Assembly (NCBI RefSeq): GCF_003315035.1
Contig: NZ_QNRE01000002.1
Coordinates: 744,001-808,000, forward strand
DNA length: 64,000 bases
Origin: Nocardia puris
GTDB lineage: Bacteria > Actinomycetota > Actinomycetes > Mycobacteriales > Mycobacteriaceae
Reading direction: 5' to 3'
Under the pieces are notes generated by a model. The model saw only the letters and a list, made by a program, of their open reading frames with translations. It was not told where the DNA came from and made no database searches. Below are positions 45,565 to 54,704 of this stretch, piece by piece. Position numbers and translations under genes: made by a program. Each line of letters opens with the position of its first letter. Position 1 is the stretch's first letter.

Positions 45565-47235
45565 TCACAGCCCGGAGGCCGTGATCACCATCCGCCCGCC
45601 CTCCTGCCGGACCTGCACCCAGCGGTTCTCGCTCTCCACCGAACCGTTGGACTTCACATAGGTGAGCGTCACCGTGGCGGCGCCCTCGCCGCTCGGGCTG
45701 ATGGCCTCCACCCGCACCGCGCGGATCGTCGACCAGAACGACGCGTACTGCGCGTATCCGCCGGTCTGCGCCTGGTAGCCGGGCGCGAGCTGCGACCACG
45801 CGCCCGAGACGTTGCCGGGCAGCATGCCGTAGTAGCCCTGGATGAAGCCGGCCACCCGGTCGGCGGGCGGCGGTCCGAACGGCGTGGCGGAGACCGTCGT
45901 GCTCGTACTCGTGGTGGAGGTCGGGGTCGGCTCGGTGGTGGTCGTGGGGCTCGGTGCGGCCGAGGTGGGCTCGGGCGTCGTCGTCGGGACGGTGACCGGT
46001 GGCGGCGCGGCCTCTCCCCCGCCCTGCGGCAACGGAACCACCGTGGGCGTGCCGGGGTCCCCGGACTCGGCAGGCTGCTGCGCCTGGCCGGTCGTCGCGG
46101 GCGGCGCGGCGGTCTGCTCGCCGTCGCCCCCGCGACTCGCCAGCGCCACGGCCCCCGCCAGGATCACCACGAGCGCGGCCGCCGCGACCACGGCCACTGT
46201 CGTCCGGCTGGGCCTCGGCGGGTTCGTGCCGCCGGGCAACGTGCCGCCACCCTGTGCCGGTGGCGGCACCGCCGCGACGGGCGCGGGGACGAAGGTGGTG
46301 GCCGCGTCGGCGTTCGCCGCGCTCGCCTGCCCCGGTGCGGCGAGCACCGTGGTGGCGTCGGCGCCCGGCGCGGGCAGCATCTTGGTGGAGACGGGCGCGG
46401 CGGCCAGCTTCGGAACGCGGCCCGCCGCAACGGCTCCCAGCGCCTCCGCGGCCTCCCGCATGGTCGGGCGCGCGTCGATACCGGCGGCGAGCAGGTGCAT
46501 GAGCACGGGCGCGAGCGGTCCGGCGTTGCGCGGTTCGGGCACGTCCCCGCGGGCGACCGCGTGCAGCACGGCCAGCGGGTTGTCGCCCTCGCCGAACGGC
46601 GGCGAGCCCTCCACCGCCGCGTAGAGCGTGGACCCGAGGGCGAACACGTCGGAGGCGGGTTCGGGGTTCTCGCCGCGCGCGATCTCCGGCGCCAGGTAGG
46701 CGGGTGTGCCCGCGAGGAATCCCGTGGCCGTCACGGTGACGTCGCCGACCGCGCGCGAGATGCCGAAGTCGGTGATCTTGACCGTGCCGTCGTCGGCCAC
46801 CAGCAGGTTGGCCGGTTTCACGTCGCGGTGCATGATGCCCGCGTCGTGGGCGGCGGCCAGCGCGGCCGCGGCCTGCGCGCCGATCCTGGCCACCTCGAGC
46901 GGCGGCAGCGTGCGCTTGCCCGACAGTTTCGCGGCCAGGCTCGGCGCGTTCAGGTACTCCATGACCAGCCACGGCTGGCCGTCTTCCTCGGCGACATCGA
47001 AGACGGTGATGGCGTTGGGGTGGTGCAGCCGGGCGGCGATGCGCCCCTCGCGCATGGCGCGCAGCTTCGATTCGAGGGCCTGCTCGCGCGAGAGTCCGGG
47101 CGCCAGCAGCAACTGTTTGACGGCGACCGTGCGGCGCAGGCGCACGTCGGTGCCCCGCCACACCACGCCCATCGCGCCGGTGCCGATCGGATCCGCGAGC
47201 CGATACCGTCCAGCGATCAACCGGTCCGACGTCAT
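45565..47235 (-). CDS. Receptor-type Ser/Thr protein kinase
   Basis: 556 residues, PknB-like (Hanks-type) kinase. The kinase domain is about 1-265: glycine loop IGTGAMGVVW, the Lys of VAVKQLL, HRDVKPANLL, DFG in ITDFGISRA, APE in YLAPEIA. A Pro/Ala-rich juxtamembrane stretch is followed by one membrane helix (TVAVVAAAALVVILAGAVAL) and a Thr/Pro-rich linker. A C-terminal extracytoplasmic NTF2-like domain (VAGFIQGYYGMLPGNVSGAW) probably senses an envelope signal. It has no PASTA repeats. Confidence 0.93.
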   Translation of the reverse strand: MTSDRLIAGRYRLADPIGTGAMGVVWRGTDVRLRRTVAVKQLLLAPGLSREQALESKLRAMREGRIAARLHHPNAITVFDVAEEDGQPWLVMEYLNAPSLAAKLSGKRTLPPLEVARIGAQAAAALAAAHDAGIMHRDVKPANLLVADDGTVKITDFGISRAVGDVTVTATGFLAGTPAYLAPEIARGENPEPASDVFALGSTLYAAVEGSPPFGEGDNPLAVLHAVARGDVPEPRNAGPLAPVLMHLLAAGIDARPTMREAAEALGAVAAGRVPKLAAAPVSTKMLPAPGADATTVLAAPGQASAANADAATTFVPAPVAAVPPPAQGGGTLPGGTNPPRPSRTTVAVVAAAALVVILAGAVALASRGGDGEQTAAPPATTGQAQQPAESGDPGTPTVVPLPQGGGEAAPPPVTVPTTTPEPTSAAPSPTTTTEPTPTSTTSTSTTVSATPFGPPPADRVAGFIQGYYGMLPGNVSGAWSQLAPGYQAQTGGYAQYASFWSTIRAVRVEAISPSGEGAATVTLTYVKSNGSVESENRWVQVRQEGGRMVITASGL

Positions 47236-47315
47236 GTGGTCGTGCCCCTCCTGCTACCCGCGAGCCAACAGCACCCGGCGCGGGGTTCCCGGAGGGCCCC
47301 GAAAATCCTTCGCGC

Positions 47316-47412
47316 CGAAGTACATTGCACCCGAAGCAGGGACGAACGGCATCCGCCGACTGCTCCGGATGCAGTTGCAACCCCTCGACAATGGCACACC
47401 CAACCGACACAG
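47316..47412 (-). pseudogene. Decayed copy of the metH 3' end
   Basis: Within the 392-bp gap between the kinase and metH. The minus strand here encodes GLQLHPEQSADAV, and in another frame RLGVPLSRG, which parallel LQLHPEQSTDAF and RLGVVLSEE at the MetH C-terminus. Nucleotide similarity continues to GTACTTC. Indels have broken the frame. It lies about 300 bp beyond the real metH stop, so it is a relic of a partial duplication or of a second metH. The rest of the gap shows nothing recognisable. Confidence 0.65.
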
Positions 47413-47627
47413 AGCCACCCGCGCGCACGACCCCACGCGGACCGGTCGGTCGACCAGGTGAAACGCGCGGGTGAGAATGGTGTGCCGAGCGGTACCGGAT
47501 ATCCTCGCGACTTCTCCTCGGCACCAGCGCATTCCACCTCGAACAGCAGGTCAGCGGCACCGTGCGCGCCGAACCGGCGGCGCGGCGCGGACTTTCGCAC
47601 CCACGGTGAGCACCATCACACCGCCGG

Positions 47628-50600
47628 TCAGGCGTTGAAGTACTTCGCCTCCGGGTGCAGCAGCACGAAGGCATCCGTGGACTGCTCGGGGTGCAGCTGC
47701 AACTCCTCCGAGAGCACGACGCCGAGGCGGTCGGCCTCGAGCAGGTCCACCAGCTTGGCGCGGTCCTCCAGGTCGGGGCAGGCGCCGTAGCCGAAGGAGT
47801 AGCGCGCGCCCCGGTAGCCGAGCTTGAAATAGTCGAGCACGTCGTCGGGATCGGTCTCGGCGATCGCGTGTCCCTCGAGGGTGAGTTCCTCGCGGATGCG
47901 GCGGTGCCAGTACTCGGCCAGCGCCTCGGTGAGCTGCACGCCGATGCCGTGCACCTCGAGGTAGTCGCGGTAGTTGTCGGCGGCGAACAGTTCGTTGGCG
48001 AAATCGGCGATCGGCTGGCCCATGGTGACCAGCTGGAACGGCAGCACGTCGACCTGCCCGGTCTCGCGGGCCAGCGCGCGCGAGCGGAGGAAGTCGGCGA
48101 TGCAGAGGAACCGGTCGCGCTGCTGGCGCGGGAAGGTGAACCGGTAGCGCTCGGGCGCGTCGGGCGTGGGTTCGGTCAGCACGATCACGTCGTCGCCCTC
48201 GGACACGGCCGGGAAGTACCCGTACACCACGGCGGCGTGCTGGAGCACGCCCTCGGTGGACAGCCGGTCCAGCCAGGCGCGCAGGCGCGGGCGGCCCTCG
48301 GTCTCCACCAGTTCCTCGTAGCTGGGGCCGTCGCCGCCGCGCCGGCCCCGCAGGCCCCACTGCCCCAGGAACAGGGCGCGCTCGTCGAGCAGGCCCGAAT
48401 ACTCGTGCAGCGCCAGGCCTTTCACCACGCGGGTGCCCCAGAACGGCGGCACCGGCACGGGCAGGTCGGCGGCCACATCGGAGCGCTCCGGCACCACCAC
48501 GGGGACCTCGGCGGCCTTGCGCTTCTCCGCGATGCGCCGCGAACGCTCGTGGCGCGCTTTGCGTTCGGCGGCCTTCTCTCGCTCCGCGACGGCCTCGGGG
48601 CTGTCCGGGTCGGGACCGCCGCCGCGCTTGCGGCTCATGATGTCATCCATCAGGCGCAGGCCCTCGAACGCGTCGCGGGCGTAGTGCACATCGCCCTCGT
48701 AGACCTCGGTGAGGTCGTTCTCCACGTAGGCGCGGGTCAGCGCGGCGCCGCCGAGCAGCACGGGGAACTGGTCGGCCACGCCCTTGGCGTTGAGCTCCTC
48801 CAGGTTCTCCTTCATCACCACGGTCGACTTCACCAGCAGTCCGGACATGCCGATCACGTCGGCCTTCTTGTCCACGGCGGCGTCCAGGATGGTCGAGATC
48901 GGTTGTTTGATCCCGAGATTCACCACTTCGTAGCCATTGTTCGACAGGATGATGTCGACCAGGTTCTTGCCGATGTCGTGCACGTCGCCCTTGACGGTGG
49001 CCAGCACGATCCGGCCCTTGCCGGAATCGTCGGTGGCCTCCATGTGCGGTTCCAGGTAGGCGACGGCGGATTTCATCACCTCGGCGGACTGGAGCACGAA
49101 CGGCAGCTGCATCTGGCCCGAACCGAACAGTTCGCCAACGGTTTTCATGCCGGACAGCAGCGTCTCGTTGATGATCCGCAGCGGCGGCACCTCGGCCATG
49201 GCGGCGTCGAGATCGGCCTCCATACCGGCCTTCTCGCCGTCGACGATGCGGCGCTCCAGGCGCTCGAACAGCGGCAGCGCGGCCAGTTCCTCGGCGCGCG
49301 AGGCCTTCGACGACGAAGCCGACACGCCCTCGAACAGCTGCATCAGCTTCTGGAGCGGGTCGTAGTCCTCGGTGCGGCGGTCGTAGACCAGGTCCAGGGC
49401 GGTCTCGCGCTGTTCGTCGGGGATCCGCGCCATGGGCAGGATCTTCGAGGCGTGCACGATCGCCGAATCCAGCCCGGCCTGCACGCACTCGTGCATGAAC
49501 ACCGAGTTCAACACCTGGCGCGCGGCCGGATTCAGGCCGAAGGAGATGTTGGACAGGCCCAGGGTGGTCTGCACGTCGGGGTGGCGGCGCTTGAGTTCGC
49601 GGATCGCCTCGATGGTCTCGATGCCGTCGCGGCGCGACTCCTCCTGGCCGGTGCCCAGGGTGAAGGTCAGCGTGTCGATGATGATGTCGGATTCGGCCAG
49701 ACCCCAGTTGCCGGTGATGTCGGCGATGAGGCGTTCGGCGATCTCGACCTTCTTCTCGGCGGTGCGGGCCTGGCCCTCCTCGTCGATGGTCAGGGCGACC
49801 ACGGCGGCGCCGTGCTCGGCGACCAGGGCCATGGTCTGCTGGAAGCGCGAGTCCGGGCCGTCGCCGTCCTCGTAGTTCACCGAGTTCACCGCGCAGCGCC
49901 CGCCCAGGTGCTCCAGGCCCGCGCGCAGCACCGGGGTTTCGGTGGAGTCCAGCATGATCGGCAGGGTGGACGCGGTGGCCAGGCGGCTGGCCAGGGCCTC
50001 CATGTCCTTCGCGCCGTCGCGGCCGACGTAGTCGACGCACAGGTCGAGCATGTGGGCGCCGTCGCGGGTCTGGTCCTTGGCGATGTCGAGGCACTTCTGC
50101 CAGTCCTCGGCCAGCATCGCCTCGCGGAAAGCCTTGGAGCCGTTGGCGTTCGTGCGCTCGCCGATCATCAGGACCGAGGCGTCCTGTTCGAAGGGCACCG
50201 CCGTGTACATGCTCGACACGCTCGGCTCGTGCACGGGGGCGCGGCGGTCGTCCAGCGGCGGGAGCGTGGGCTCCACCTCGCGGACCGCGTCGCGCACCTG
50301 CCGGATGTGCTCGGGGGTGGTGCCGCAGCAGCCGCCCACCAGCGCGAGCCCGAACTCGGAGACGAACCCGCGCAGCGCGACCGCCAATTCCTCGGGGGTG
50401 AGCGGGTATTCGGCGCCGTGGGCGCCGAGCACGGGCAGGCCGGCGTTCGGCATCACCGACACCGGGATGCGCGCGTGGCGGGAGAGGTGGCGCAGGTGCT
50501 CGCTCATCTCGTCGGGGCCGGTGGCGCAGTTCAGGCCGATCATGTCGATGCCGAGCGGCTCGAGCGCGGCCAGCGCGGCGCCGATCTCGCTGCCCACCAG

Positions 50601-51221
50601 CATGGTGCCGGTGGTCTCCACGGTGACGTGGGTGATGATCGGGATGCGCCGGCCCGCCCGCTCCATCGCGCGTCTGCTGCCGGTGACGGCGGCCTTCACC
50701 TGGAGCAGGTCCTGGCAGGTCTCCACCAGGATCGCGTCGGCGCCCGCGTCCAGCATGCCCAGCGCGGCCTCGGTGTAGGCGTCGCGCAGCACGGTGTAGG
50801 GGGCGTGACCCAGCGTGGGCAGCTTGGTGCCGGGGCCCATCGAGCCCAGGACGTAGCGCGGGGTGCCGTCCTCTGCGGGGCCCATCTCGTCGGCCACCTC
50901 GCGGGCCAGGCGGGTGCCGCGCTCGGACAGGTCGCGGATGCGGTCGGCGATGTCGTAGTCGGCGAGGTTGGGCAGGTTGCAGCCGAAGGTGTTGGTCTCG
51001 ACGGCGTCGGCGCCTGCCTCGTAGTAGGCGCGGTGGATGGCGCGCAGCACGTCGGGCCTGGTCTCGTTGAGGATCTCGTTGCAGCCCTCCAGGCCGCGGA
51101 AATCGTCGAGCGTCAGATCCGCGGCCTGCAACATGGTGCCCATCGCCCCGTCGCCGATGACGACACGCCGCTGAAGCGTGTCGAGAAGCGAGGTATCGAA
51201 CGCGCGATCGGACACAGACAT
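47628..51221 (-). CDS. metH: MetH, cobalamin-dependent methionine synthase
   Basis: Transfers a methyl group from methyltetrahydrofolate to homocysteine through cobalamin. 1197 residues. The homocysteine domain (1-about 320) has the Zn cysteines in VGGCCGTTPEH. The pterin domain (about 345-600) includes DLCVDYVGRDG, the B12 domain has the cobalt-ligand motif GDVHDIGKNLV, and the C-terminal activation domain has WGLRGRRGGDGPSYEELVE. It ends QLHPEQSTDAFVLLHPEAKYF. The start MSVSDRAFDTSLLDTLQRRV at 51221 is chosen over an open frame 73 codons longer. No cobalamin riboswitch was found upstream. Confidence 0.95.
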   Translation of the reverse strand: MSVSDRAFDTSLLDTLQRRVVIGDGAMGTMLQAADLTLDDFRGLEGCNEILNETRPDVLRAIHRAYYEAGADAVETNTFGCNLPNLADYDIADRIRDLSERGTRLAREVADEMGPAEDGTPRYVLGSMGPGTKLPTLGHAPYTVLRDAYTEAALGMLDAGADAILVETCQDLLQVKAAVTGSRRAMERAGRRIPIITHVTVETTGTMLVGSEIGAALAALEPLGIDMIGLNCATGPDEMSEHLRHLSRHARIPVSVMPNAGLPVLGAHGAEYPLTPEELAVALRGFVSEFGLALVGGCCGTTPEHIRQVRDAVREVEPTLPPLDDRRAPVHEPSVSSMYTAVPFEQDASVLMIGERTNANGSKAFREAMLAEDWQKCLDIAKDQTRDGAHMLDLCVDYVGRDGAKDMEALASRLATASTLPIMLDSTETPVLRAGLEHLGGRCAVNSVNYEDGDGPDSRFQQTMALVAEHGAAVVALTIDEEGQARTAEKKVEIAERLIADITGNWGLAESDIIIDTLTFTLGTGQEESRRDGIETIEAIRELKRRHPDVQTTLGLSNISFGLNPAARQVLNSVFMHECVQAGLDSAIVHASKILPMARIPDEQRETALDLVYDRRTEDYDPLQKLMQLFEGVSASSSKASRAEELAALPLFERLERRIVDGEKAGMEADLDAAMAEVPPLRIINETLLSGMKTVGELFGSGQMQLPFVLQSAEVMKSAVAYLEPHMEATDDSGKGRIVLATVKGDVHDIGKNLVDIILSNNGYEVVNLGIKQPISTILDAAVDKKADVIGMSGLLVKSTVVMKENLEELNAKGVADQFPVLLGGAALTRAYVENDLTEVYEGDVHYARDAFEGLRLMDDIMSRKRGGGPDPDSPEAVAEREKAAERKARHERSRRIAEKRKAAEVPVVVPERSDVAADLPVPVPPFWGTRVVKGLALHEYSGLLDERALFLGQWGLRGRRGGDGPSYEELVETEGRPRLRAWLDRLSTEGVLQHAAVVYGYFPAVSEGDDVIVLTEPTPDAPERYRFTFPRQQRDRFLCIADFLRSRALARETGQVDVLPFQLVTMGQPIADFANELFAADNYRDYLEVHGIGVQLTEALAEYWHRRIREELTLEGHAIAETDPDDVLDYFKLGYRGARYSFGYGACPDLEDRAKLVDLLEADRLGVVLSEELQLHPEQSTDAFVLLHPEAKYFNA

Positions 51222-51628
51222 GCGTACAAGCGTAAAGGCCGACGGCGACACGAAACCAACAGCATCCTTCCCCCTCCGGTGAGCGTGCCCCACACCACAC
51301 ACCCCGCGACCACGTTTGCCGGACGGACGCCGGGGGCGCGCTCCGCCGGGGCGGGCGATCCGGCGGTACCGCTGCGCGGCCGCGGCCACCGCGGGCGACC
51401 GGGCGTCGGTCAGGCACGCGCGGGCCGGATCGGTGCGCACCCCGGCGGTGGCCGAGCGGTCGCCAGGTCGCGAGAACGTGCGTCCCCCGCGTGTCGGTGG
51501 CGGGCTGTGGACCGCGCGATCCGCCGCCCGTACGGACCGGTCGGACGGGTCACGCGGGGACCACCCCGGCCCGGAACACGGCGCGCCCTGGCGCGCCGAT
51601 ACCGGGTTCCACGCCGTAGGCTGACCGG
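51222..51628. other. 407-bp region between metH and PAC2 gene
   Basis: Divergent promoter region. TAGGCT eight nt before the PAC2 GTG is a likely -10. I looked for a B12 box or a SAM/SAH riboswitch before metH and did not recognise one. No gene supported. Confidence 0.4.
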
Positions 51629-52516
51629 GTGAACCCCAGTGAAACTCCCGATTCGGAACTGCCGACGTTGCGGGAACCGGTGCTGGTCGCGGCCTTCGAG
51701 GGCTGGAACGATGCGGGTGACGCGGCCAGTGGCGCGGTGGAGCATCTGGAACTCATCTGGGATGCCGAGCCGCTGGCGGAGCTCGATTCCGAGGATTACT
51801 ACGACTATCAGGTGAATCGGCCCACCGTGCGCCAGGTGGACGGCGTGACCCGCGAGATCCAGTGGCCCGCCACCATGCTGTCGGTGTGCTCGCCCCCGGG
51901 CAGCGAGCGCGACGTGGTGCTGCTGCGCGGGATCGAGCCGAACATGCGCTGGCGCAGCTTCTGCGCCGACCTGCTGGAATTCATCGAACAGCTGGGCGTG
52001 CAGACGGTGGTCATCCTCGGCGCGCTGCTCGCCGACACGCCGCACACGCGTCCCGTCCCGGTCACCGGTTCCGCCTACAGCAAAGAGGCCGCGGAGCGCT
52101 TCAACCTGGAACAGACCAGGTACGAGGGCCCGACCGGCATCACCGGCGTGCTCCAGGACCAGTGCGTGAAGGCCGGCGTGCCCGCGGTGTCGTTCTGGGC
52201 GGCGGTCCCGCACTACGTGTCGCAGCCGCCGAACCCGAAGGCCACGATCGCGCTGCTGCACCGCGTGGAGGACGTGCTCGACATCGAGGTCCCGCTCGGC
52301 GAGTTGCCCAAGCAGGCCGAGGAGTGGGAGGCCGCGGTGAACGAGATGACCGTCGGCGACGAGGAGATCACCGAGTACGTGCGCTCGCTCGAGGAGCGCG
52401 GCGACGCGGCGACCGATGTCAACGAGGCCATGGCCAAGATCGATGGCGACGCCATCGCGGCCGAGTTCGAGCGCTACCTGCGCAGGCGCGGTCCGGGCAG
52501 CTTCGGCGGTCTGTAG
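51629..52516 (+). CDS. PAC2-family protein
   Basis: 295 residues from a GTG. The N-terminal LVAAFEGWNDAGDAASGAVE and the central VVILGALLADTPHTRPVPVT identify the PAC2 fold (proteasome assembly chaperone 2-like). The C-terminal third is helical and acidic (EEWEAAVNEMTVGDEEITEY). The M. tuberculosis counterpart in position is Rv2125. Whether bacterial members help assemble the proteasome is not established. It is 20 kb from mpa. Confidence 0.9.
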   Translation: MNPSETPDSELPTLREPVLVAAFEGWNDAGDAASGAVEHLELIWDAEPLAELDSEDYYDYQVNRPTVRQVDGVTREIQWPATMLSVCSPPGSERDVVLLRGIEPNMRWRSFCADLLEFIEQLGVQTVVILGALLADTPHTRPVPVTGSAYSKEAAERFNLEQTRYEGPTGITGVLQDQCVKAGVPAVSFWAAVPHYVSQPPNPKATIALLHRVEDVLDIEVPLGELPKQAEEWEAAVNEMTVGDEEITEYVRSLEERGDAATDVNEAMAKIDGDAIAAEFERYLRRRGPGSFGGL

Positions 52517-52769
52517 GCCCTCGGACACCGCGAGGCACGGCGGCAATGGAGCTCCGGTCGGTGCGAACCGCCGTCGTGTCCCGGAACTCTCGTCCCTGAA
52601 AACCGTTGCGCCACGGGCGATCCGGGCCGCGCCCTGTCCCGGCGCGCCCGGACACCGCGCCGGCATCTACCCGCGGCACCATGCCCGTGGGTGACACCGA
52701 ACCGGCGTCACCGCGCGTGCGCCATCGCGATCGGACCGCCGGCGTGCGGCGGCCGGGATCGCGGTGGAC

Positions 52770-53129
52770 CTACGCGGGCCGCCGGACCCGCTGCGCGGCC
52801 GCCTCGACGTCCTCCACCGTCCACACCTGCGCCGCCGCGTCCTGAGCCAGCTTCGCGATGAGGATGTCGCGCGGAATCGTCTGTCCCGCGAAGTGATCGA
52901 GCGACGGCACCACGACATGGTGGGCATCGGCGCGCCGCAACTCCTGGGTCAGCTCGGCGAACGCCGTGCCGTCTCCCCCTGTCGATTCATGGAAGGTGGC
53001 GGCGAAGCAGAGTCCTTCGCTGCGGGCGAGGGTGCACATCGCGTCCTCGAGCTCCGCGCTCCGGCCCTCGGCCAGGTCGTCACGCACGTATCCATAGATC
53101 AACGCTTCCACCCGAACCTCCTGGCTCAT
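52770..53129 (-). CDS. Resolvase-like protein without catalytic serine
   Basis: 119 residues with the fold pattern of a serine-recombinase N-terminal domain: EALIYGYVRDDLAEGRSAEL, then AHHVVVPSLDHFAGQTIPRD. The position where active resolvases have Ser (YxRVS) is D-D, so it should not cut DNA. There is no DNA-binding domain. It is divergent from the HTH-TPR regulator and shares its repeat-rich promoter. Similar small proteins occur in streptomycetes, as I recall, with unknown function. Confidence 0.7.
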   Translation of the reverse strand: MSQEVRVEALIYGYVRDDLAEGRSAELEDAMCTLARSEGLCFAATFHESTGGDGTAFAELTQELRRADAHHVVVPSLDHFAGQTIPRDILIAKLAQDAAAQVWTVEDVEAAAQRVRRPA

Positions 53130-53174
53130 CCCCGCGTCGGCGCGGGGTTGAATTGCTGGAACGAGCTAACTGCC

Positions 53175-53299
53175 ACATCTCGGAAACGCCGGTGCTCTTA
53201 CAAATGTACTTACATCTGCAAGTGGGCAACCGGGCCGCTCCCTCTTCCAGAATCGTCGACGCCATGTTGCGAATGCAGATGTCAACCCACTGACATCTT
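53175..53299. promoter_or_regulatory. ACATCT repeat cluster in the divergent promoter
   Basis: ACATCT occurs at 53175, 53212 and about 53294 and, inverted, at about 53276. The longer forms ACATCTGCA (53212-53220) and TGCAGATGT (53274-53282) are a perfect 9-bp inverted pair. GATACT (53336-53341) six nt before the regulator GTG gives a leaderless promoter. These are probable binding sites for the adjacent regulator. Confidence 0.5.
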
Positions 53300-53347
53300 G
53301 GTGCCCTATTCGGGCCACCGAACGTTAACTGGTGCGATACTACAACC

Positions 53348-54580
53348 GTGGCCGGAGGAGACGATCGACCCGTCTGGGCAGTCCGCATGCGCTCTGAACG
53401 CGACGCGAGGGGGTGGTCCCAGGCCGATGCCGTCCGCGTCATGCGCGCGAAGTCCGCGCACAACCTACCCACCGACTCCACGCTGCTGCGCAACTGGCGG
53501 CGGTGGGAGTCGGGCGAATCCCGGCCGGACGACTTCTACGCGCCCATCATCGCGGCCGCGTTCGACACGGTGACGGCGGCGTTCTTCCCCAAATCGCGCC
53601 CCAACCGGGACGACGAACTGCTCTCCGCGACGGGGATGGACACCCTCGAGTTCATCGGCCGTCTGCGCATGTCGGACGTCTCCGCAAGCACTTTGGACGC
53701 CGTGCGCATCACCGCCGAGCGCCTGTGCTGCGAGTATCCGTTCGCCGATCCGTACGAGCTGCACGCCGAGGGCACGGCGTGGCTGCGCCGCATCACCTCG
53801 CTGCTCGACGCCCGCCTCACGCTGGCCCAGCACCGCGAGATCCTGGTGCTGGCGGGCTGGGTGGCGCTGCTGGTCGGGTGTGTCGACTACGACCTGGGGC
53901 GGCGCACCTCGGCGGAGGCGACACGCCGCGCGGCGTGGTCGCTGGGCCAGGAGGCCGACCACCCCGAGATCACCGGCTGGGCCGCGGAGATGGCCGCCTG
54001 GTTCGCGCTCACCCAAGGTAACTACAAGGGTGCTGTGGAGGCGGCCGATACCGCACCGGAGGACACCCGACATATCGGCGTAGGGGTGCAGCTGGCGGCG
54101 CAGCGGGCCAAGGCGTGGGCCAGGCTGGGCGATCAGGCCGAGGTCGAGAAGGCGCTGGCGCAGGGCCGGGCGATCTTGGAGCGACTCGAGCATCCGGCCA
54201 ATCTGGACAATCACTTCGTGGTCGACGCGAGCAAGTTCGACTTCTACGCGATGGACACCTGCCGCGTGGCGGGCCAGGACAAGCTCGCGGAAGCCTTCGC
54301 CCGCGAGGTCATCCGGAGCTCCACCCGGCCCGACGGCACGATCCGCAACCCGATGCGGGTGTCGGAGGCGCACCTCACGCTGGCGGTGGTGGCGGTGCGC
54401 GACCGCGATCTGGAACGGGCCATCGACGAGGGCATGCGCGCCTTCGAGGGCAAGCGCCGGTCGCTGCCGTCGCTGATGTGGATCGCGGGCGAGACGGCCC
54501 GCGAGATCATCGAGCGCTACCCCGGCGATCCGCGCACCCGCTCGTACCTGGATCAGCTGCGCGCGCTGTCCGTCGAGTGA
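53348..54580 (+). CDS. Helix-turn-helix regulator with TPR-like C-terminal domain
   Basis: 410 residues from a leaderless GTG. An N-terminal XRE-type region (WAVRMRSERDARGWSQADAV, with LLRNWRRWESGESRPDDFYA) is followed by a long helical TPR-like part (residues about 110-405, e.g. LTQGNYKGAVEAADTAPEDT). This layout is common in actinobacterial peptide- or ligand-sensing regulators. It sits 124 bp before the Wadjet-like operon on the same strand and may control it, and probably the divergent resolvase-like gene. Confidence 0.8.
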   Translation: MAGGDDRPVWAVRMRSERDARGWSQADAVRVMRAKSAHNLPTDSTLLRNWRRWESGESRPDDFYAPIIAAAFDTVTAAFFPKSRPNRDDELLSATGMDTLEFIGRLRMSDVSASTLDAVRITAERLCCEYPFADPYELHAEGTAWLRRITSLLDARLTLAQHREILVLAGWVALLVGCVDYDLGRRTSAEATRRAAWSLGQEADHPEITGWAAEMAAWFALTQGNYKGAVEAADTAPEDTRHIGVGVQLAAQRAKAWARLGDQAEVEKALAQGRAILERLEHPANLDNHFVVDASKFDFYAMDTCRVAGQDKLAEAFAREVIRSSTRPDGTIRNPMRVSEAHLTLAVVAVRDRDLERAIDEGMRAFEGKRRSLPSLMWIAGETAREIIERYPGDPRTRSYLDQLRALSVE

Positions 54581-54704
54581 GCGGGGCCGCGCGGGCGCGG
54601 GTCCCGTTCCGGACGTGGGCGAATGATCGGCAAACCGGACACGGCCACGCCGAACGCGCCCCGGGCACGACCACGGCGACCTGCCCGCTACTACCCTGTT
54701 CCCG

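Noticed and set aside
51222..51628. Cobalamin or SAM/SAH riboswitch before metH
   Set aside because: No B12 box or other riboswitch core was recognisable on the minus strand; a covariance-model search would settle it.
47655..51632. Very long plus-strand frame opposite metH (over 1300 codons)
   Set aside because: Antisense shadow of a high-GC gene: His/Ala/Gly/Arg-rich composition, no domains, and MetH on the other strand is unmistakable. The same reasoning removes the long frames opposite pafA, dop, mpa, jetC and the carnitine-type acyltransferase.
53175..53299. CRISPR array
   Set aside because: The ACATCT copies are short, irregularly spaced and in both orientations; no spacer structure. 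No CRISPR array was seen anywhere in the window.
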